Shown here: positions 20,048 through 28,220 of the stretch, in pieces
Numbering within the stretch: the stretch's first letter is position 1
Layout of the letters: each line of letters opens with the position of its first letter
NCBI RefSeq assembly: GCF_019457945.1
Contig: NZ_JAHZSU010000003.1
Coordinates: forward strand, 1-64,000
From: Ornithinimicrobium laminariae
Lineage (GTDB): Bacteria > Actinomycetota > Actinomycetes > Actinomycetales > Dermatophilaceae
Direction of reading: 5' to 3'
DNA length: 64,000 nucleotides
Program-made: the position numbers and the translations under genes
Notes under the pieces: model-generated
The model's input: the letters and a program-made list of their open reading frames with translations, nothing else
The model's database searches: none
What the model was told of the DNA's origin: nothing

Positions 20048-20622
20048 TGCACACGCAACCGGACCACCCTGAGGTAGCGGGTTCTTCACAGCATGAGGTG
20101 ACTGAGCCCGCTATCCGGCGTGGTGTCCGCATCGGCATTGATGTTGGGCAAGTCCGAGTCGGTATGGCAGCCAGCGACCCCGACGGCATGGTCGCGTTCC
20201 CTGTTCGAACCCTGAACCGCGATGTTGACGGCTTGGCTGACCTGGATGAAGTCATTCAGGAATGCTGCGAACGAGAGGCAATCGAGATTGTCGTTGGACT
20301 GCCTCGTAGCCTTTCCGGAGACGAAGGCGTGGCCGCTGAGCGGGCTCGTGCCTACGCCCAGCAGTTGGATGAACGCTGCCCGGAACGTACTGTTCGGTTG
20401 TGGGACGAACGTTTGACCACGGTTGACGCGCACCGCAGCCTGCACGACAGCGGCGTGAAAAGCCGCGATCATCGAGCCCGAATCGACCAAGCGGCGGCCG
20501 TGCTGATCCTGCAGGGAGCTCTAGACGCAGAACGACGTCTAGGCGCCCCCCAAGGACACGTGCTCGGCCAACGCAAACCTCGCAAACCGCGAGCGAAACG
20601 ACGAGGAGGCCCCGCTGTATGA
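20047..20622 (+). CDS. ruvX: Putative Holliday junction resolvase, YqgF/RuvX family
   Basis: A 191-residue RNase H-fold protein. The family signature is present: RIGIDVGQVRVGMAASD near residue 29, IVVGLPRSLSGDEG, DERLTT and the C-terminal DQAAAVLILQGAL with its acidic residue. YqgF proteins process the 5' end of pre-16S rRNA in E. coli and have been called Holliday junction resolvases. I prefer the ATG at 20047, which overlaps the alaS stop, over a TTG three bases earlier. The extended basic C-terminus (KPRKPRAKRR) is unusual and may bind nucleic acid. A GAGGAGG at its 3' end serves mltG, whose ATG overlaps its stop. Confidence 0.88.
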   Translation: MHTQPDHPEVAGSSQHEVTEPAIRRGVRIGIDVGQVRVGMAASDPDGMVAFPVRTLNRDVDGLADLDEVIQECCEREAIEIVVGLPRSLSGDEGVAAERARAYAQQLDERCPERTVRLWDERLTTVDAHRSLHDSGVKSRDHRARIDQAAAVLILQGALDAERRLGAPQGHVLGQRKPRKPRAKRRGGPAV

Positions 20623-22088
20623 CTCCCCCCGATGAGGACATAAACGGCGAGTTCACCAGCAGGCGCGCCTACAAGCAGTCAAAGGGCAAGCGCGGCCGAC
20701 GCCAGGCGGCTGCAGAGACCCCGGACCAGCAGGCGGCTGAACCTGCCCCCGAGGCGGGGCATGAGGCAGGCCACGAGCTCGGACACGAGTCTGATGCGGC
20801 TTGGGCCGGTGACTGGGGTGTCCCAGCCCACGAGGCCCACCCTGATGACCTCCACCCGGATGACGTGCACCCTCACGATGGCCACCCGGATGACGTGCAC
20901 CCTCACGATGGCCCAGTCTATGACGCCGATGGGCACCCGATCGAGCACGATGTGCCGATCTATGACGATCATTATGCGGCCGGAGTCGCGCTACCTGGCG
21001 AGACCATGAACCACCGGGACCCTGCGCCTCGGCGTCGGTCTCCAGTGGTGCGCTACGGAAGCATTCTGGTCGCGCTGGCGTTGGTCTTCGGCGGTGGCTA
21101 CTTCGCCTTCAACGCTATCCGTGGGGCTTTGCCGACCTTCAGCATGAGTGAGTCGCAGACTGCTGAGGACTATGAGGGAGAGGGCACTGGCGAAATTGTC
21201 GTGACCATCCCCAGCGGTGCCGGTGGGGCTGAGATCGCGCAGATCCTGGCTGAGAACGACGTCGTTGCCTCGGCTGCGGCCTTTACCGCCGTCGCCACTG
21301 TGGACAGTCGATCGCAGAGCATCCAGCCTGGTTCCTACACGCTGGCGCAGCAGATGAGTGCCCAGTCTGCGTTGGACCGACTCGTGGACCCGGCCTTTAA
21401 GGCGAGCGGCGTCACGGTTCGCGAGGGCCTGTGGGTTGATGAGACGTTCGAGATCCTGGCCGAAGGCACCGGCAATGAGGTAGCAGACTACGAAGCCGTC
21501 GATCCCGAGTCGCTGGACCTCCCCGATGCGGCAAACGGCGAGCTGGAGGGCTACCTCTTCCCGAGCACTTACGACTTCGCCGAAGACTCGACACCTGAAG
21601 AGCAACTTCAGACGATGATCGACCAGGGCAAAAAGGTATTCGCTGAGGAGGAAATCCCCGACGACGAGCTTGGCGACATCATCATTGAGGCCAGTTTGAT
21701 TCAGGCTGAGGCAGCCTTCTCCGACGACTTGCCCAAGGTGGCCCGAGTGATCGAGAACCGACTCGACGACGGCGAAGCCTTGGCGATGGACTCCTCGATC
21801 CACTTCATCTTCCAAGAGCGTGGCTTGGCTGGCACGACGGATGCGCAGCGAGCGAGCGATAGTCCCTACAACACGTACCTACTGCCAGGTTTGCCGCCGG
21901 GGCCGATTGATAGCCCCGGGCGTGCCGCGATCAATGCGGCAATGAACCCCGCAGACGGGCCGTGGAAGTTCTTTGTCACGGTCAATCCGACCACCGGCGA
22001 GACTAACTTCGCGGAGACATTTGAGGAGCACGAAGAAAACGTGGCTCTCTTCCAGCAGTGGTGCGCCGACAACCCGGATGACTGCTAA
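20619..22088 (+). CDS. mltG: Endolytic murein transglycosylase MltG
   Basis: A 489-residue membrane-anchored enzyme that cuts nascent glycan strands and so sets their length. The cytoplasmic tail (about residues 1-144) is basic at first, then strongly His/Asp-rich with repeated HPDDVHPHDG units (about 65-105). A single transmembrane helix lies at about 146-168 (SILVALALVFGGGYFAFNAI). The extracytoplasmic YceG/MltG domain has a LysM-like part (EIVVTIPSGAGGAEIAQIL) and the catalytic Glu at residue 364 within SLIQAEAAF, followed by VARVIENRLDDG. The ATG overlaps the ruvX stop with GAGGAGG ten bases upstream; the end overlaps aroE by 11 bases. The His-rich tail is longer than I expect for the family. 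Confidence 0.92.
   Translation: MTPPDEDINGEFTSRRAYKQSKGKRGRRQAAAETPDQQAAEPAPEAGHEAGHELGHESDAAWAGDWGVPAHEAHPDDLHPDDVHPHDGHPDDVHPHDGPVYDADGHPIEHDVPIYDDHYAAGVALPGETMNHRDPAPRRRSPVVRYGSILVALALVFGGGYFAFNAIRGALPTFSMSESQTAEDYEGEGTGEIVVTIPSGAGGAEIAQILAENDVVASAAAFTAVATVDSRSQSIQPGSYTLAQQMSAQSALDRLVDPAFKASGVTVREGLWVDETFEILAEGTGNEVADYEAVDPESLDLPDAANGELEGYLFPSTYDFAEDSTPEEQLQTMIDQGKKVFAEEEIPDDELGDIIIEASLIQAEAAFSDDLPKVARVIENRLDDGEALAMDSSIHFIFQERGLAGTTDAQRASDSPYNTYLLPGLPPGPIDSPGRAAINAAMNPADGPWKFFVTVNPTTGETNFAETFEEHEENVALFQQWCADNPDDC
20852..20911 (+). repeat. Two exact 30-bp tandem copies inside mltG
   Basis: The unit at 20852-20881 is repeated exactly at 20882-20911 (starts CCACCCGGATGACGTGCACC). Each copy encodes ten residues containing HPDDVHPHDG. 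A partial degenerate copy (CACCCTGATGACCTCCACC) precedes it. Exact identity, including third bases, suggests a recent duplication or slippage in frame. Confidence 0.9.
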
Positions 22089-22908
22089 CTTGGCTGAGCA
22101 CGCTGCCGGCGTCGTCGGCTCACCGATTGCCCATTCGTTGAGCCCGGTGCTGCACCGGGCCGCCTATCAGGCATTGGGGCTCGACGGGTGGACGTACAGC
22201 CGGACTGAGGTCCTCGCTGGCGACTTGGCCCGTTACGTCTCCGACCTGCCTGCACACCAGGTGGGGCTGTCGGTGACGATGCCGGGCAAGCCAGAGGCTG
22301 TGGCCCTTGCGAGTGAGGTGTCCCAGGTCGCTCGCCAAACTGGAGCGGCCAACACGTTGATCGCCACCGCCAATGGCTGGTTTGCGGAAAACACTGACGT
22401 GGTTGGCGTGCAAAGAGCGTTGGCAGAGGGGCGCACTCCGACGCGGGCTCCGCAGAATGCCTTGATCGTAGGCACGGGCGCTACCGCAAAGTCGGTGCTG
22501 GTGGCACTCGTGGGGATAGGCGTGAGAACCATATGGGTGCAAGTGCGCAGCACGGTCCGGCCCGATTTTGCCGAGCTTGCTCAGTCGTTGGACGCGCATC
22601 TAATGGTCGCGGGTGAGCCCACGGCGCCAATCGTCGGGATCGGATACGCAGTCAGCACGGCTCCGGGTGGCAGCGAACCGGCGAGTCTGGCCGGCTTTGA
22701 CCTCAGCGATGCGACTGTTCTGGACGTGGCCTATGGACAGGGCCCGAGCCCCTGGGCCCGGCAGTGTGCCGAGCAGGGCGCGATTGCCATTCACGGGTCG
22801 AGGATGTTGCTGCACCAAGCTGGCGAGCAGGTGCGCCTGATGACCGGGTTCAACGCGCCACTAGCCGCCATGGATCAGGCGCTTCGGGCCGCTCAACAGG
22901 GGGAGTAG
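22078..22908 (+). CDS. aroE: Shikimate dehydrogenase
   Basis: A 276-residue NADP-dependent enzyme that reduces 3-dehydroshikimate to shikimate. The substrate motif GSPIAHSLSPVLHRAAY lies at about residues 13-29, and the catalytic Lys is in VTMPGKPEAV. ENTDVVGVQRAL carries the conserved Asn/Asp, the nucleotide loop is VGTGATAKSVL, and the C-terminal segment LLHQAGEQVRLMTG is as in the family. The ATG at 22078 overlaps the end of mltG by 11 bases. The central NADP-binding region is rather diverged, so cofactor preference is uncertain. It begins the chain of shikimate genes interrupted only by a prepilin peptidase. Confidence 0.92.
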   Translation: MTANLAEHAAGVVGSPIAHSLSPVLHRAAYQALGLDGWTYSRTEVLAGDLARYVSDLPAHQVGLSVTMPGKPEAVALASEVSQVARQTGAANTLIATANGWFAENTDVVGVQRALAEGRTPTRAPQNALIVGTGATAKSVLVALVGIGVRTIWVQVRSTVRPDFAELAQSLDAHLMVAGEPTAPIVGIGYAVSTAPGGSEPASLAGFDLSDATVLDVAYGQGPSPWARQCAEQGAIAIHGSRMLLHQAGEQVRLMTGFNAPLAAMDQALRAAQQGE

Positions 22909-22911
22909 ATC

Positions 22912-23664
22912 GTGTCTGGGTTTGAGGTTGTGGCGATCATCGCTGGCCTACTTGGTGTGCTGGCCGGTGTGCCGCTGGGGCGTTGGCTTCGGCGAGTCAC
23001 TTATCGCAAGCCCGATGAAGAGTCCATGGCGTTGCCTGGCTCCCGATGGTGGGTTGCTCCAGTGCTAGGCGCTGTCTTCGCGGCACTGACCTGGCGCTTG
23101 CTCGCAGCACCGGCGGCAACCAAAGTTGGCTTCGACCCCGGAAGTGCCGACGGAGCCATTGGCGCAGGCCAAATCTTGGCTTTGTTCACCTTCGCCGCGA
23201 TCGCTGTCGCCTGCGTCTGTCTGGCAGCCATGGACCTTGATGTGCACCGACTGCCCGACCGGGTCATGTGGCCCACGATGGGTGCTTTGATCGTTGGGCT
23301 ATTTTTTGCCGCCGCGAGCGAAGGTCTGTGGGGCATTTTTGGTCGAGTGCTGGTGACCGGCCTGGTCTGTGGGATCGGCTATTTGGTGATCTCTTTGGTG
23401 TCGCTGGCGAGAGGCTCGTTGGCCCTGGGCCTTGGCGACGTGAAGTTAGCCATGGTGCTGGGCGCCGGCTTGGGCTGGTTTGGCTGGCAGAGCGTCATGG
23501 TCGGCATGTACGGCGGCTTTTTGGTTGGTGGCTTAGTCGCGGCCATGTTGCTCGTCACGGGCAAGATCCGGCTTGGCGGCGAGCTTGCCTTCGGTCCGCC
23601 GATGATGGTGGGCGCATTGAGTGGGGCGCTATTGCCGCCGAACCTCATCTCCTCGATCTTCTGA
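22912..23664 (+). CDS. Prepilin peptidase, A24 family
   Basis: A 250-residue polytopic membrane protein with about seven helices. The two catalytic aspartates of type IV prepilin peptidases are visible in MDLDVHRLPDRVMWP (near residue 105) and LALGLGDVKLAMVLG (near residue 175). The N-terminal methylase-type domain with paired CxxC motifs is missing, as in many actinobacterial and TadV-like forms. It would trim the leader of type IV or Flp pilins, but no pilin or secretion gene is in the window. The GTG start is four bases behind the aroE stop. A prepilin peptidase between aroE and aroC is a common actinobacterial arrangement. Confidence 0.87.
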   Translation: MSGFEVVAIIAGLLGVLAGVPLGRWLRRVTYRKPDEESMALPGSRWWVAPVLGAVFAALTWRLLAAPAATKVGFDPGSADGAIGAGQILALFTFAAIAVACVCLAAMDLDVHRLPDRVMWPTMGALIVGLFFAAASEGLWGIFGRVLVTGLVCGIGYLVISLVSLARGSLALGLGDVKLAMVLGAGLGWFGWQSVMVGMYGGFLVGGLVAAMLLVTGKIRLGGELAFGPPMMVGALSGALLPPNLISSIF

Positions 23665-23674
23665 CCCTGACCTA

Positions 23675-23702
23675 TTGACCGACTGGGCAGCGTCCGCATT
23701 TT
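23675..23702 (+). promoter_or_regulatory. Possible aroC promoter
   Basis: TTGACC (23675-23680) and CATTTT (23697-23702) are 16 bases apart, 35 bases before aroC. Both deviate by one base from the consensus hexamers. An 8-bp direct repeat GTCCGCAT overlaps and follows the -10 (23692-23699 and 23708-23715). A second candidate, GAGAAT at 23725-23730, lies six bases from the ATG and would give a leaderless mRNA. Confidence 0.35.
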
Positions 23703-23736
23703 CGCGGGTCCGCATGCCTGGTGAGAGAATGGACCT

Positions 23737-24990
23737 ATGTTGCGTTGGCTCACTGCAGGTGAATCTCACGGCCCAGCCCTTACCGCTATGATCGAAGGTC
23801 TACCCGCTGGTGTGCGGGTCGACCGCGAGGCTATTTCTGGAGCATTGGCTCGGCGCCGGCTGGGTTATGGGCGCGGTGCCCGGATGTCCTTTGAAGTGGA
23901 TCAGTTTGAGTTCAGCGGTGGCATGCGTCATGGCTACACACTCGGCTCCCCATTGGCGCTGCGCATCGCCAATACCGAGTGGGCCAAGTGGGAATCCGTG
24001 ATGAGCCCGGAGCCCGTCGAAGATGCCGCTATCGAGAAGGCAAATGACGTCGGGGCTCCTAAGGAGCTCGCGCGCAATAAGCCGCTGACTCGGCCTCGGC
24101 CCGGCCACGCTGACCTCGTGGGTATGCAGAAGTACGGTTTCGACGAAGCGCGCCCGATCCTGGAGCGGGCTTCTGCTCGCGAAACGGCCGCCCGGGTTGC
24201 CCTCGGCGCAGTGGCCGCAGCTTTCCTCGAACAGGCTTGTGGCATTCGACTGGTATCGCACACCGTGTCTATCGGCAGCGCCGGTGGTAGTGGCCCGGAC
24301 ACAGATGCGCCTCTCTTGGAAGACCTGCCGCGACCCGATGACGTGGATCAGATTGACGACGACCCCGTGCGGACACTGAACACCGAACTATCGGCAGCCA
24401 TGGTGGCTGAGGTTGACGCGGCCAAGAAGGACGGCGACACCTTGGGCGGTGTGGTTGAGGTTGTCACCTGGGGCTTGCCGCCCGGGCTGGGTTCGCACGT
24501 GCACTGGGACCGGCGACTCGATGCTCGTCTGGCGGGTGCCCTGATGGGCATTCAGGCCATGAAGGGCGTGGAGATCGGCGAAGGCTTCCGCACTGCTGCC
24601 CGTCGAGGCAGCTTGGCACACGACGAAATCGTGCGCGACGACGACGGATTGATCGAACGGACGACTTTGCGCTCTGGCGGCACCGAGGGCGGCATGAGCA
24701 CTGGGGGAGTGCTGCGGGTCCGCGCCGCGATGAAGCCGATCTCAACGGTTCCGCGCGCCTTGCGCACCATTGACACCGCTAGCGGCGAGGCCGCTACGGC
24801 GATTCATCAACGCTCGGATGTCTGTGCTGTTCCGGCTTCCGGGGTCGTCGCCGAGGCGATGGTCGCACTGGTGCTAGCCGAGGCAGTGCTGGAGAAGTTT
24901 GGCGGCGACAGCGTGACCGAAGTGCGGCGCAACCTGGACTCATACCTGCAGAGCATTCCCGAAACGATGCGAGGAAACCACGATGACTGA
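23737..24990 (+). CDS. aroC: Chorismate synthase
   Basis: A 417-residue enzyme converting EPSP to chorismate with reduced FMN. The start [18 protein letters not shown] is the family hallmark. [12 protein letters not shown], the conserved [28 protein letters not shown] and [10 protein letters not shown] blocks follow in order. The tail [13 protein letters not shown] is typical. The length is within the usual 360-420. It begins after a 72-base gap with a possible promoter, and its end overlaps aroK by eight bases, so aroC-aroK-aroB-aroQ are probably co-transcribed. Confidence 0.97.
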   Translation: MLRWLTAGESHGPALTAMIEGLPAGVRVDREAISGALARRRLGYGRGARMSFEVDQFEFSGGMRHGYTLGSPLALRIANTEWAKWESVMSPEPVEDAAIEKANDVGAPKELARNKPLTRPRPGHADLVGMQKYGFDEARPILERASARETAARVALGAVAAAFLEQACGIRLVSHTVSIGSAGGSGPDTDAPLLEDLPRPDDVDQIDDDPVRTLNTELSAAMVAEVDAAKKDGDTLGGVVEVVTWGLPPGLGSHVHWDRRLDARLAGALMGIQAMKGVEIGEGFRTAARRGSLAHDEIVRDDDGLIERTTLRSGGTEGGMSTGGVLRVRAAMKPISTVPRALRTIDTASGEAATAIHQRSDVCAVPASGVVAEAMVALVLAEAVLEKFGGDSVTEVRRNLDSYLQSIPETMRGNHDD

Positions 24991-25534
24991 AACACCGCCG
25001 CTGGAGCAGCCCGAGCCAGCCAGCGCACCCGTCCTTGTCTTGGTTGGCCCGCCTGGGGCTGGTAAGTCCGCGGTCGGGAAGGCTTTGGCCAAGGCGCTTG
25101 GGGTTCCTTTCCGGGACACCGATGTCGCCGTTGAGCAGAGCACAGGGCGCTCGGTCAGCGACATTTTTGTGCAAGATGGCGAGGCGACATTCCGAGCGCT
25201 GGAACGTGATGAAGTGCTGAGCTCGCTCACCAGCCATGCCGGAGTCTTGTCCTTGGGTGGTGGCGCAATCATAGATGAGGACGTCCAGGAGGCCCTCAAG
25301 GTGCATCCCGTCGTGTTCTTGGACGTGGGCATCGCCGACGCCTCGAAACGGATCGGTTTTGACGCATCGAGGCCTATGTTGGTGGTCAACCCGCGAGCAT
25401 CATGGACCCGGTTGATGAACCTTCGCCGGCCGATCTATCAAGATCTCGCTACCTGGCGAGTGGACACCGCCGCGCGTGATGTTGATTCGGTCGTGGCTGA
25501 GATCCTCAGCGATGTTGAGGTCGCGACGGCATGA
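24983..25534 (+). CDS. aroK: Shikimate kinase
   Basis: A 183-residue P-loop kinase that phosphorylates shikimate at O3. The first 15 residues are a variable Pro-rich extension. Walker A is [14 protein letters not shown] at about residues 23-36, the substrate Asp is in FRDTDVAVE, and the Walker B-like LSLGGGAI is near residue 90. The lid and adenine-binding region is [18 protein letters not shown]. The ATG lies inside the end of aroC, and the stop overlaps the aroB ATG. Confidence 0.94.
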   Translation: MTETPPLEQPEPASAPVLVLVGPPGAGKSAVGKALAKALGVPFRDTDVAVEQSTGRSVSDIFVQDGEATFRALERDEVLSSLTSHAGVLSLGGGAIIDEDVQEALKVHPVVFLDVGIADASKRIGFDASRPMLVVNPRASWTRLMNLRRPIYQDLATWRVDTAARDVDSVVAEILSDVEVATA

Positions 25535-26598
25535 CCGACATCCGGACGGTTGATGTTGGTGACGAATACCAAGTATTCATGGGCGTCGGTGCCATGGGCC
25601 GACTGGCCGATTTTGTCCGCCCCGGTCGGCGAGTCCTGGTGATCCAGCAGCAAGGGCGAGACGAATTGGCCCATCAGGCGACGGATGTCATCGAAGCCGC
25701 AGGTGGGCAGCCGCATCTCGCCGTCGTTCCTGATGCCGAAGCCGCTAAAACCGTGAGCGTGTTGGCGCAGCTGTGGTCGCAAATGGGGCAAGCGGCCTTT
25801 ACCCGCGACGACCTCGTGGTCGGGCTTGGGGGAGGGGCAACGACTGACCTGGCCGGATTCGCGGCCGCTAGCTGGCTGCGCGGGGTCGATCTCGTGCAGA
25901 TCCCTACCTCAATGCTCGGCATCGTCGACGCAGCCGTTGGTGGCAAGACCGGAATCAACACTCCAGAAGGCAAGAACCTGGTGGGGGCCTTCTATCCGCC
26001 TCAAGGCGTCTTGTGCGATCCAGCTTGGATGACGACTCAGTCGCAGGCTGACTACGTAGCGGGCCTGGCCGAGGTCATCAAGGCCGGCTTTATTGCCGAC
26101 CCAGTGATTCTGGAGCTCATCGAGGCAGATTTTGCTGCCGCGGTTGACCCCAGCGCTGAAGTTGCGGTCGAGCTAATGGCACGTGCGGTGCAGGTTAAAG
26201 CCACGGTTGTCGCGGCCGACCTCAAAGAATCCAACCTGCGCGAGATCCTAAACTACGGGCATACCTTTGCTCACGCCATCGAGCTTAGCGAGAACTACAC
26301 CTGGCGGCACGGCGATGCGGTGGCGGTCGGCATGATCTTTGCCGCCGAGCTCGGCCTCGCGCTCGGTCGGACGTCGGCCGAGATCGTCCAGCGGTTGCGC
26401 ACCATCTTGACCAAGGTTGGCTTGCCGACTGTTTACCGTGACGGCGACTGGGACGAGTTACGCACGGCGATGGCTCGCGACAAGAAGTCTCGCGGCAACA
26501 TGCTGCGGTTCGTCGTTCTCGACGACTTGGCCAAACCGGCCCGCGCCCAGGGCCCGAGTGAAGATGACCTGCTGCACGCATACAAGACGGTGTCCTAG
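25531..26598 (+). CDS. aroB: 3-Dehydroquinate synthase
   Basis: A 355-residue NAD- and metal-dependent enzyme that cyclises DAHP. The dinucleotide region VGLGGGATTDLAGFAAASWLRG is intact. QIPTSMLGIVDAAVGGKTGIN, the YVAGLAEVIKAGFI segment and the metal-binding NYGHTFAHAIE and WRHGDAVAVGM histidines are all present. Length and order are standard. It overlaps aroK by four bases and stops nine bases before aroQ. Confidence 0.97.
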   Translation: MTDIRTVDVGDEYQVFMGVGAMGRLADFVRPGRRVLVIQQQGRDELAHQATDVIEAAGGQPHLAVVPDAEAAKTVSVLAQLWSQMGQAAFTRDDLVVGLGGGATTDLAGFAAASWLRGVDLVQIPTSMLGIVDAAVGGKTGINTPEGKNLVGAFYPPQGVLCDPAWMTTQSQADYVAGLAEVIKAGFIADPVILELIEADFAAAVDPSAEVAVELMARAVQVKATVVAADLKESNLREILNYGHTFAHAIELSENYTWRHGDAVAVGMIFAAELGLALGRTSAEIVQRLRTILTKVGLPTVYRDGDWDELRTAMARDKKSRGNMLRFVVLDDLAKPARAQGPSEDDLLHAYKTVS

Positions 26599-26607
26599 GG
26601 TGAAATT

Positions 26608-27054
26608 GTGACCAAGAACGTGCTCGTCCTCAGTGGCCCCAATCTCGCTGCCCTTGGCACCCGTGAACCCGAAATCTATGGCTCCGTGACGCTCACCGAC
26701 ATGATGGGCCACCTATCCCTGGTCGCGGCCGATTTGGGGTTGTCCGTAGACGCTCGGCAAACCAACGACGAAAGTGAGTTGGTGGGGTGGCTGCACGAGG
26801 CTGCGAACGAAGGTCTTGATGTCGTCCTTAACCCAGCCGCGTTCACCCACTATTCGTATGCGGTGCGTGACGCATGCGCTCACTTGGTGGGGATGGGGTC
26901 GGCCTTGATCGAAGTCCATCTGTCCAACCCCGCGGCTCGCGAGACCTTCCGGCATACCTCAGTGGTTGCTGGGGTAGCGACCGGCACCATCGCGGGATTC
27001 GGCGCTCGTTCCTACGAGCTGGCCTTGCAAGCACTGGTGTCCTGCGAGCCATAA
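26608..27054 (+). CDS. aroQ: 3-Dehydroquinate dehydratase, type II
   Basis: A 148-residue member of the dodecameric type II dehydroquinases, which form 3-dehydroshikimate. SGPNLAALGTREPEIYG at about 9-25 carries the catalytic Arg and Tyr. NPAAFTHYSYAVRDA is near residue 72, and EVHLSNPAARETFRHTS includes the active-site His. The usual NLNLLG is NLAALG here. The GTG start follows AGGGTGA. It closes the shikimate gene run; efp follows after about 100 bases. Confidence 0.94.
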   Translation: MTKNVLVLSGPNLAALGTREPEIYGSVTLTDMMGHLSLVAADLGLSVDARQTNDESELVGWLHEAANEGLDVVLNPAAFTHYSYAVRDACAHLVGMGSALIEVHLSNPAARETFRHTSVVAGVATGTIAGFGARSYELALQALVSCEP

Positions 27055-27158
27055 GTCGGGACCGTGCGTCTGCACCCGCTAGACTGGTCCCCGATCCCAG
27101 CGCATAGCCACGATTTGGCGTGCTCGCTGGCCTTGACAATTGAAACGAAAGAGTGACT

Positions 27159-27719
27159 GTGGCATCCACAAACGACTTTAAGAACGGCCTTATCCTGCAG
27201 ATGGATAACGGACTCTGGCAGGTGCTGGAGTTCCAGCACGTAAAGCCGGGCAAGGGCCCCGCCTTCGTGCGGACCAAGTTGAAAAACGTGTTGAGCAACA
27301 AGATCATCGACAAAACGTTCAACGCAGGCACCAAGGTCGAGACCGCAACGGTCGACCGCTCCGACATGCAGTACCTCTACAACGACGGTACTGATTACAT
27401 CTTCATGGAAGCCAAGACGTTTGAGCAGATCCCGGTTTCGGCCGAGGTTTTGGGCTCCGCCAAGGACTTCTTGCTAGAAAACGGCGACGCGATGATCGCC
27501 CGCTACGAAGGCAACGTGCTGTACGTCGAGTTGCCGGTCACCGTGGTCTTGGAAATCTCGCACACCGACCCCGGCTTGCAGGGCGACCGCTCCACTGGTG
27601 GCACCAAGCCCGCGACACTTGAGACTGGCGCCGAGATTCAGGTCCCGCTGTTTCTCGAGACCGGCACAAAGGTCAAGGTCGACACGCGCGATGGCTCCTA
27701 CCTCGGACGGGTGAGCTAA
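27159..27719 (+). CDS. efp: Elongation factor P
   Basis: A 186-residue EF-P that relieves ribosome stalling at polyproline. The KOW-like domain I carries the loop [12 protein letters not shown] with Lys32 at its tip. Domains II and III follow with the conserved [11 protein letters not shown] and [11 protein letters not shown] end. The PGKGP loop is the type reported as functional without modification in actinobacteria. I use GTG 27159 ([10 protein letters not shown]) rather than the upstream GTG 27153, because the family starts there and a GAAAGAG lies at a suitable distance. A TAGACT at 27080-27085 in the 104-base leader may be its -10. nusB follows after five bases. Confidence 0.96.
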   Translation: MASTNDFKNGLILQMDNGLWQVLEFQHVKPGKGPAFVRTKLKNVLSNKIIDKTFNAGTKVETATVDRSDMQYLYNDGTDYIFMEAKTFEQIPVSAEVLGSAKDFLLENGDAMIARYEGNVLYVELPVTVVLEISHTDPGLQGDRSTGGTKPATLETGAEIQVPLFLETGTKVKVDTRDGSYLGRVS

Positions 27720-27724
27720 CTCGC

Positions 27725-28138
27725 GTGGCAGCCAGGACTAAAGCGCGAAAGCGCGCGCTGGAGCTCCTGTTTGAGGCCGAACAGCGTGACCTTGATGTGC
27801 GTGAGTTGCTGGAGGCGCGGATCGCTGCTCCGACCACGCAACACCCCTTGCCTGAGTACACCGTCGAGCTCGTCCGGGGCGTTCTCGATCAGTGGCAAGT
27901 CATCAACGAAGCACTATCGACCTACAGCATGGGCTGGTCACTAGACCGGATGCCGTCTGTAGACCGGGCAGTCTTGCGCGTCGGGACCTGGGAGATCGTC
28001 TGGAACAACGACGTACCGGACGTGGTCGCAATTTCCGAGGCCGTTGAGATGGTCCAGGGCATGTCCACGGATGACTCGCCGAAGTTCGTCAACGGATTGC
28101 TGGCGCGGATCGCGGACGTGAAAATCACCTTGGTTTAA
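27725..28138 (+). CDS. nusB: Transcription antitermination protein NusB
   Basis: A 137-residue all-helical protein that joins NusE at boxA RNA for rRNA antitermination. The N-terminal ARTKARKRALELLFEAEQRD is the classic RNA-binding arginine-rich start, and the family end ISEAVEMVQGMSTDDSPKFVNGLLARI is intact. The GTG start is five bases after the efp stop, in the normal efp-nusB pair. Its 3' end overlaps the -35 region proposed for the pyr operon. Confidence 0.94.
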   Translation: MAARTKARKRALELLFEAEQRDLDVRELLEARIAAPTTQHPLPEYTVELVRGVLDQWQVINEALSTYSMGWSLDRMPSVDRAVLRVGTWEIVWNNDVPDVVAISEAVEMVQGMSTDDSPKFVNGLLARIADVKITLV

Positions 28139-28162
28139 CGACCATCGCAGGACCATTAGAGT
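28135..28162 (+). promoter_or_regulatory. Possible pyr operon promoter
   Basis: TAGAGT at 28157-28162 fits an actinobacterial -10 (TAnnnT). A weak -35, TTAACG at 28135-28140, is 16 bases upstream and overlaps the nusB stop. This would start transcription near 28169, giving a leader of about 52 bases that contains one PyrR hairpin and no terminator. Confidence 0.4.
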
Positions 28163-28185
28163 GAGGGTTACCACTCATCCTTTAA

Positions 28186-28206
28186 CCACCGTCCAGTGAG
28201 GCGGGG
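28186..28206 (+). promoter_or_regulatory. PyrR-binding RNA hairpin next to the pyrR Shine-Dalgarno
   Basis: The bases TCCAGTGAGGC (28192-28202) match the conserved PyrR-binding loop UCCAGNGAGG. Flanking bases form a stem: CC(A)CCG at 28186-28191 pairs with CGGGG at 28202-28206, with a bulged A as in known sites. The hairpin abuts the AAGGAG Shine-Dalgarno (28207-28212), eight bases before the pyrR ATG. PyrR bound with UMP should therefore block ribosome access, as shown for Mycobacterium smegmatis. No terminator/antiterminator pair is visible, so control would be at translation. Confidence 0.82.
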
Positions 28207-28220
28207 AAGGAGCAGGGCAG

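Noticed and set aside
20852-20911. Tandem repeat as a possible CRISPR array
   Set aside because: Only two contiguous copies without spacers, in frame inside mltG.
20991-21815. Minus-strand open frame of 274 codons
   Set aside because: It is antisense to mltG, whose motifs and catalytic Glu are clear.
27133-27138. TTGACA hexamer before efp
   Set aside because: A -10 at the right distance would fall inside the efp coding region, so it is unlikely to be the efp promoter.
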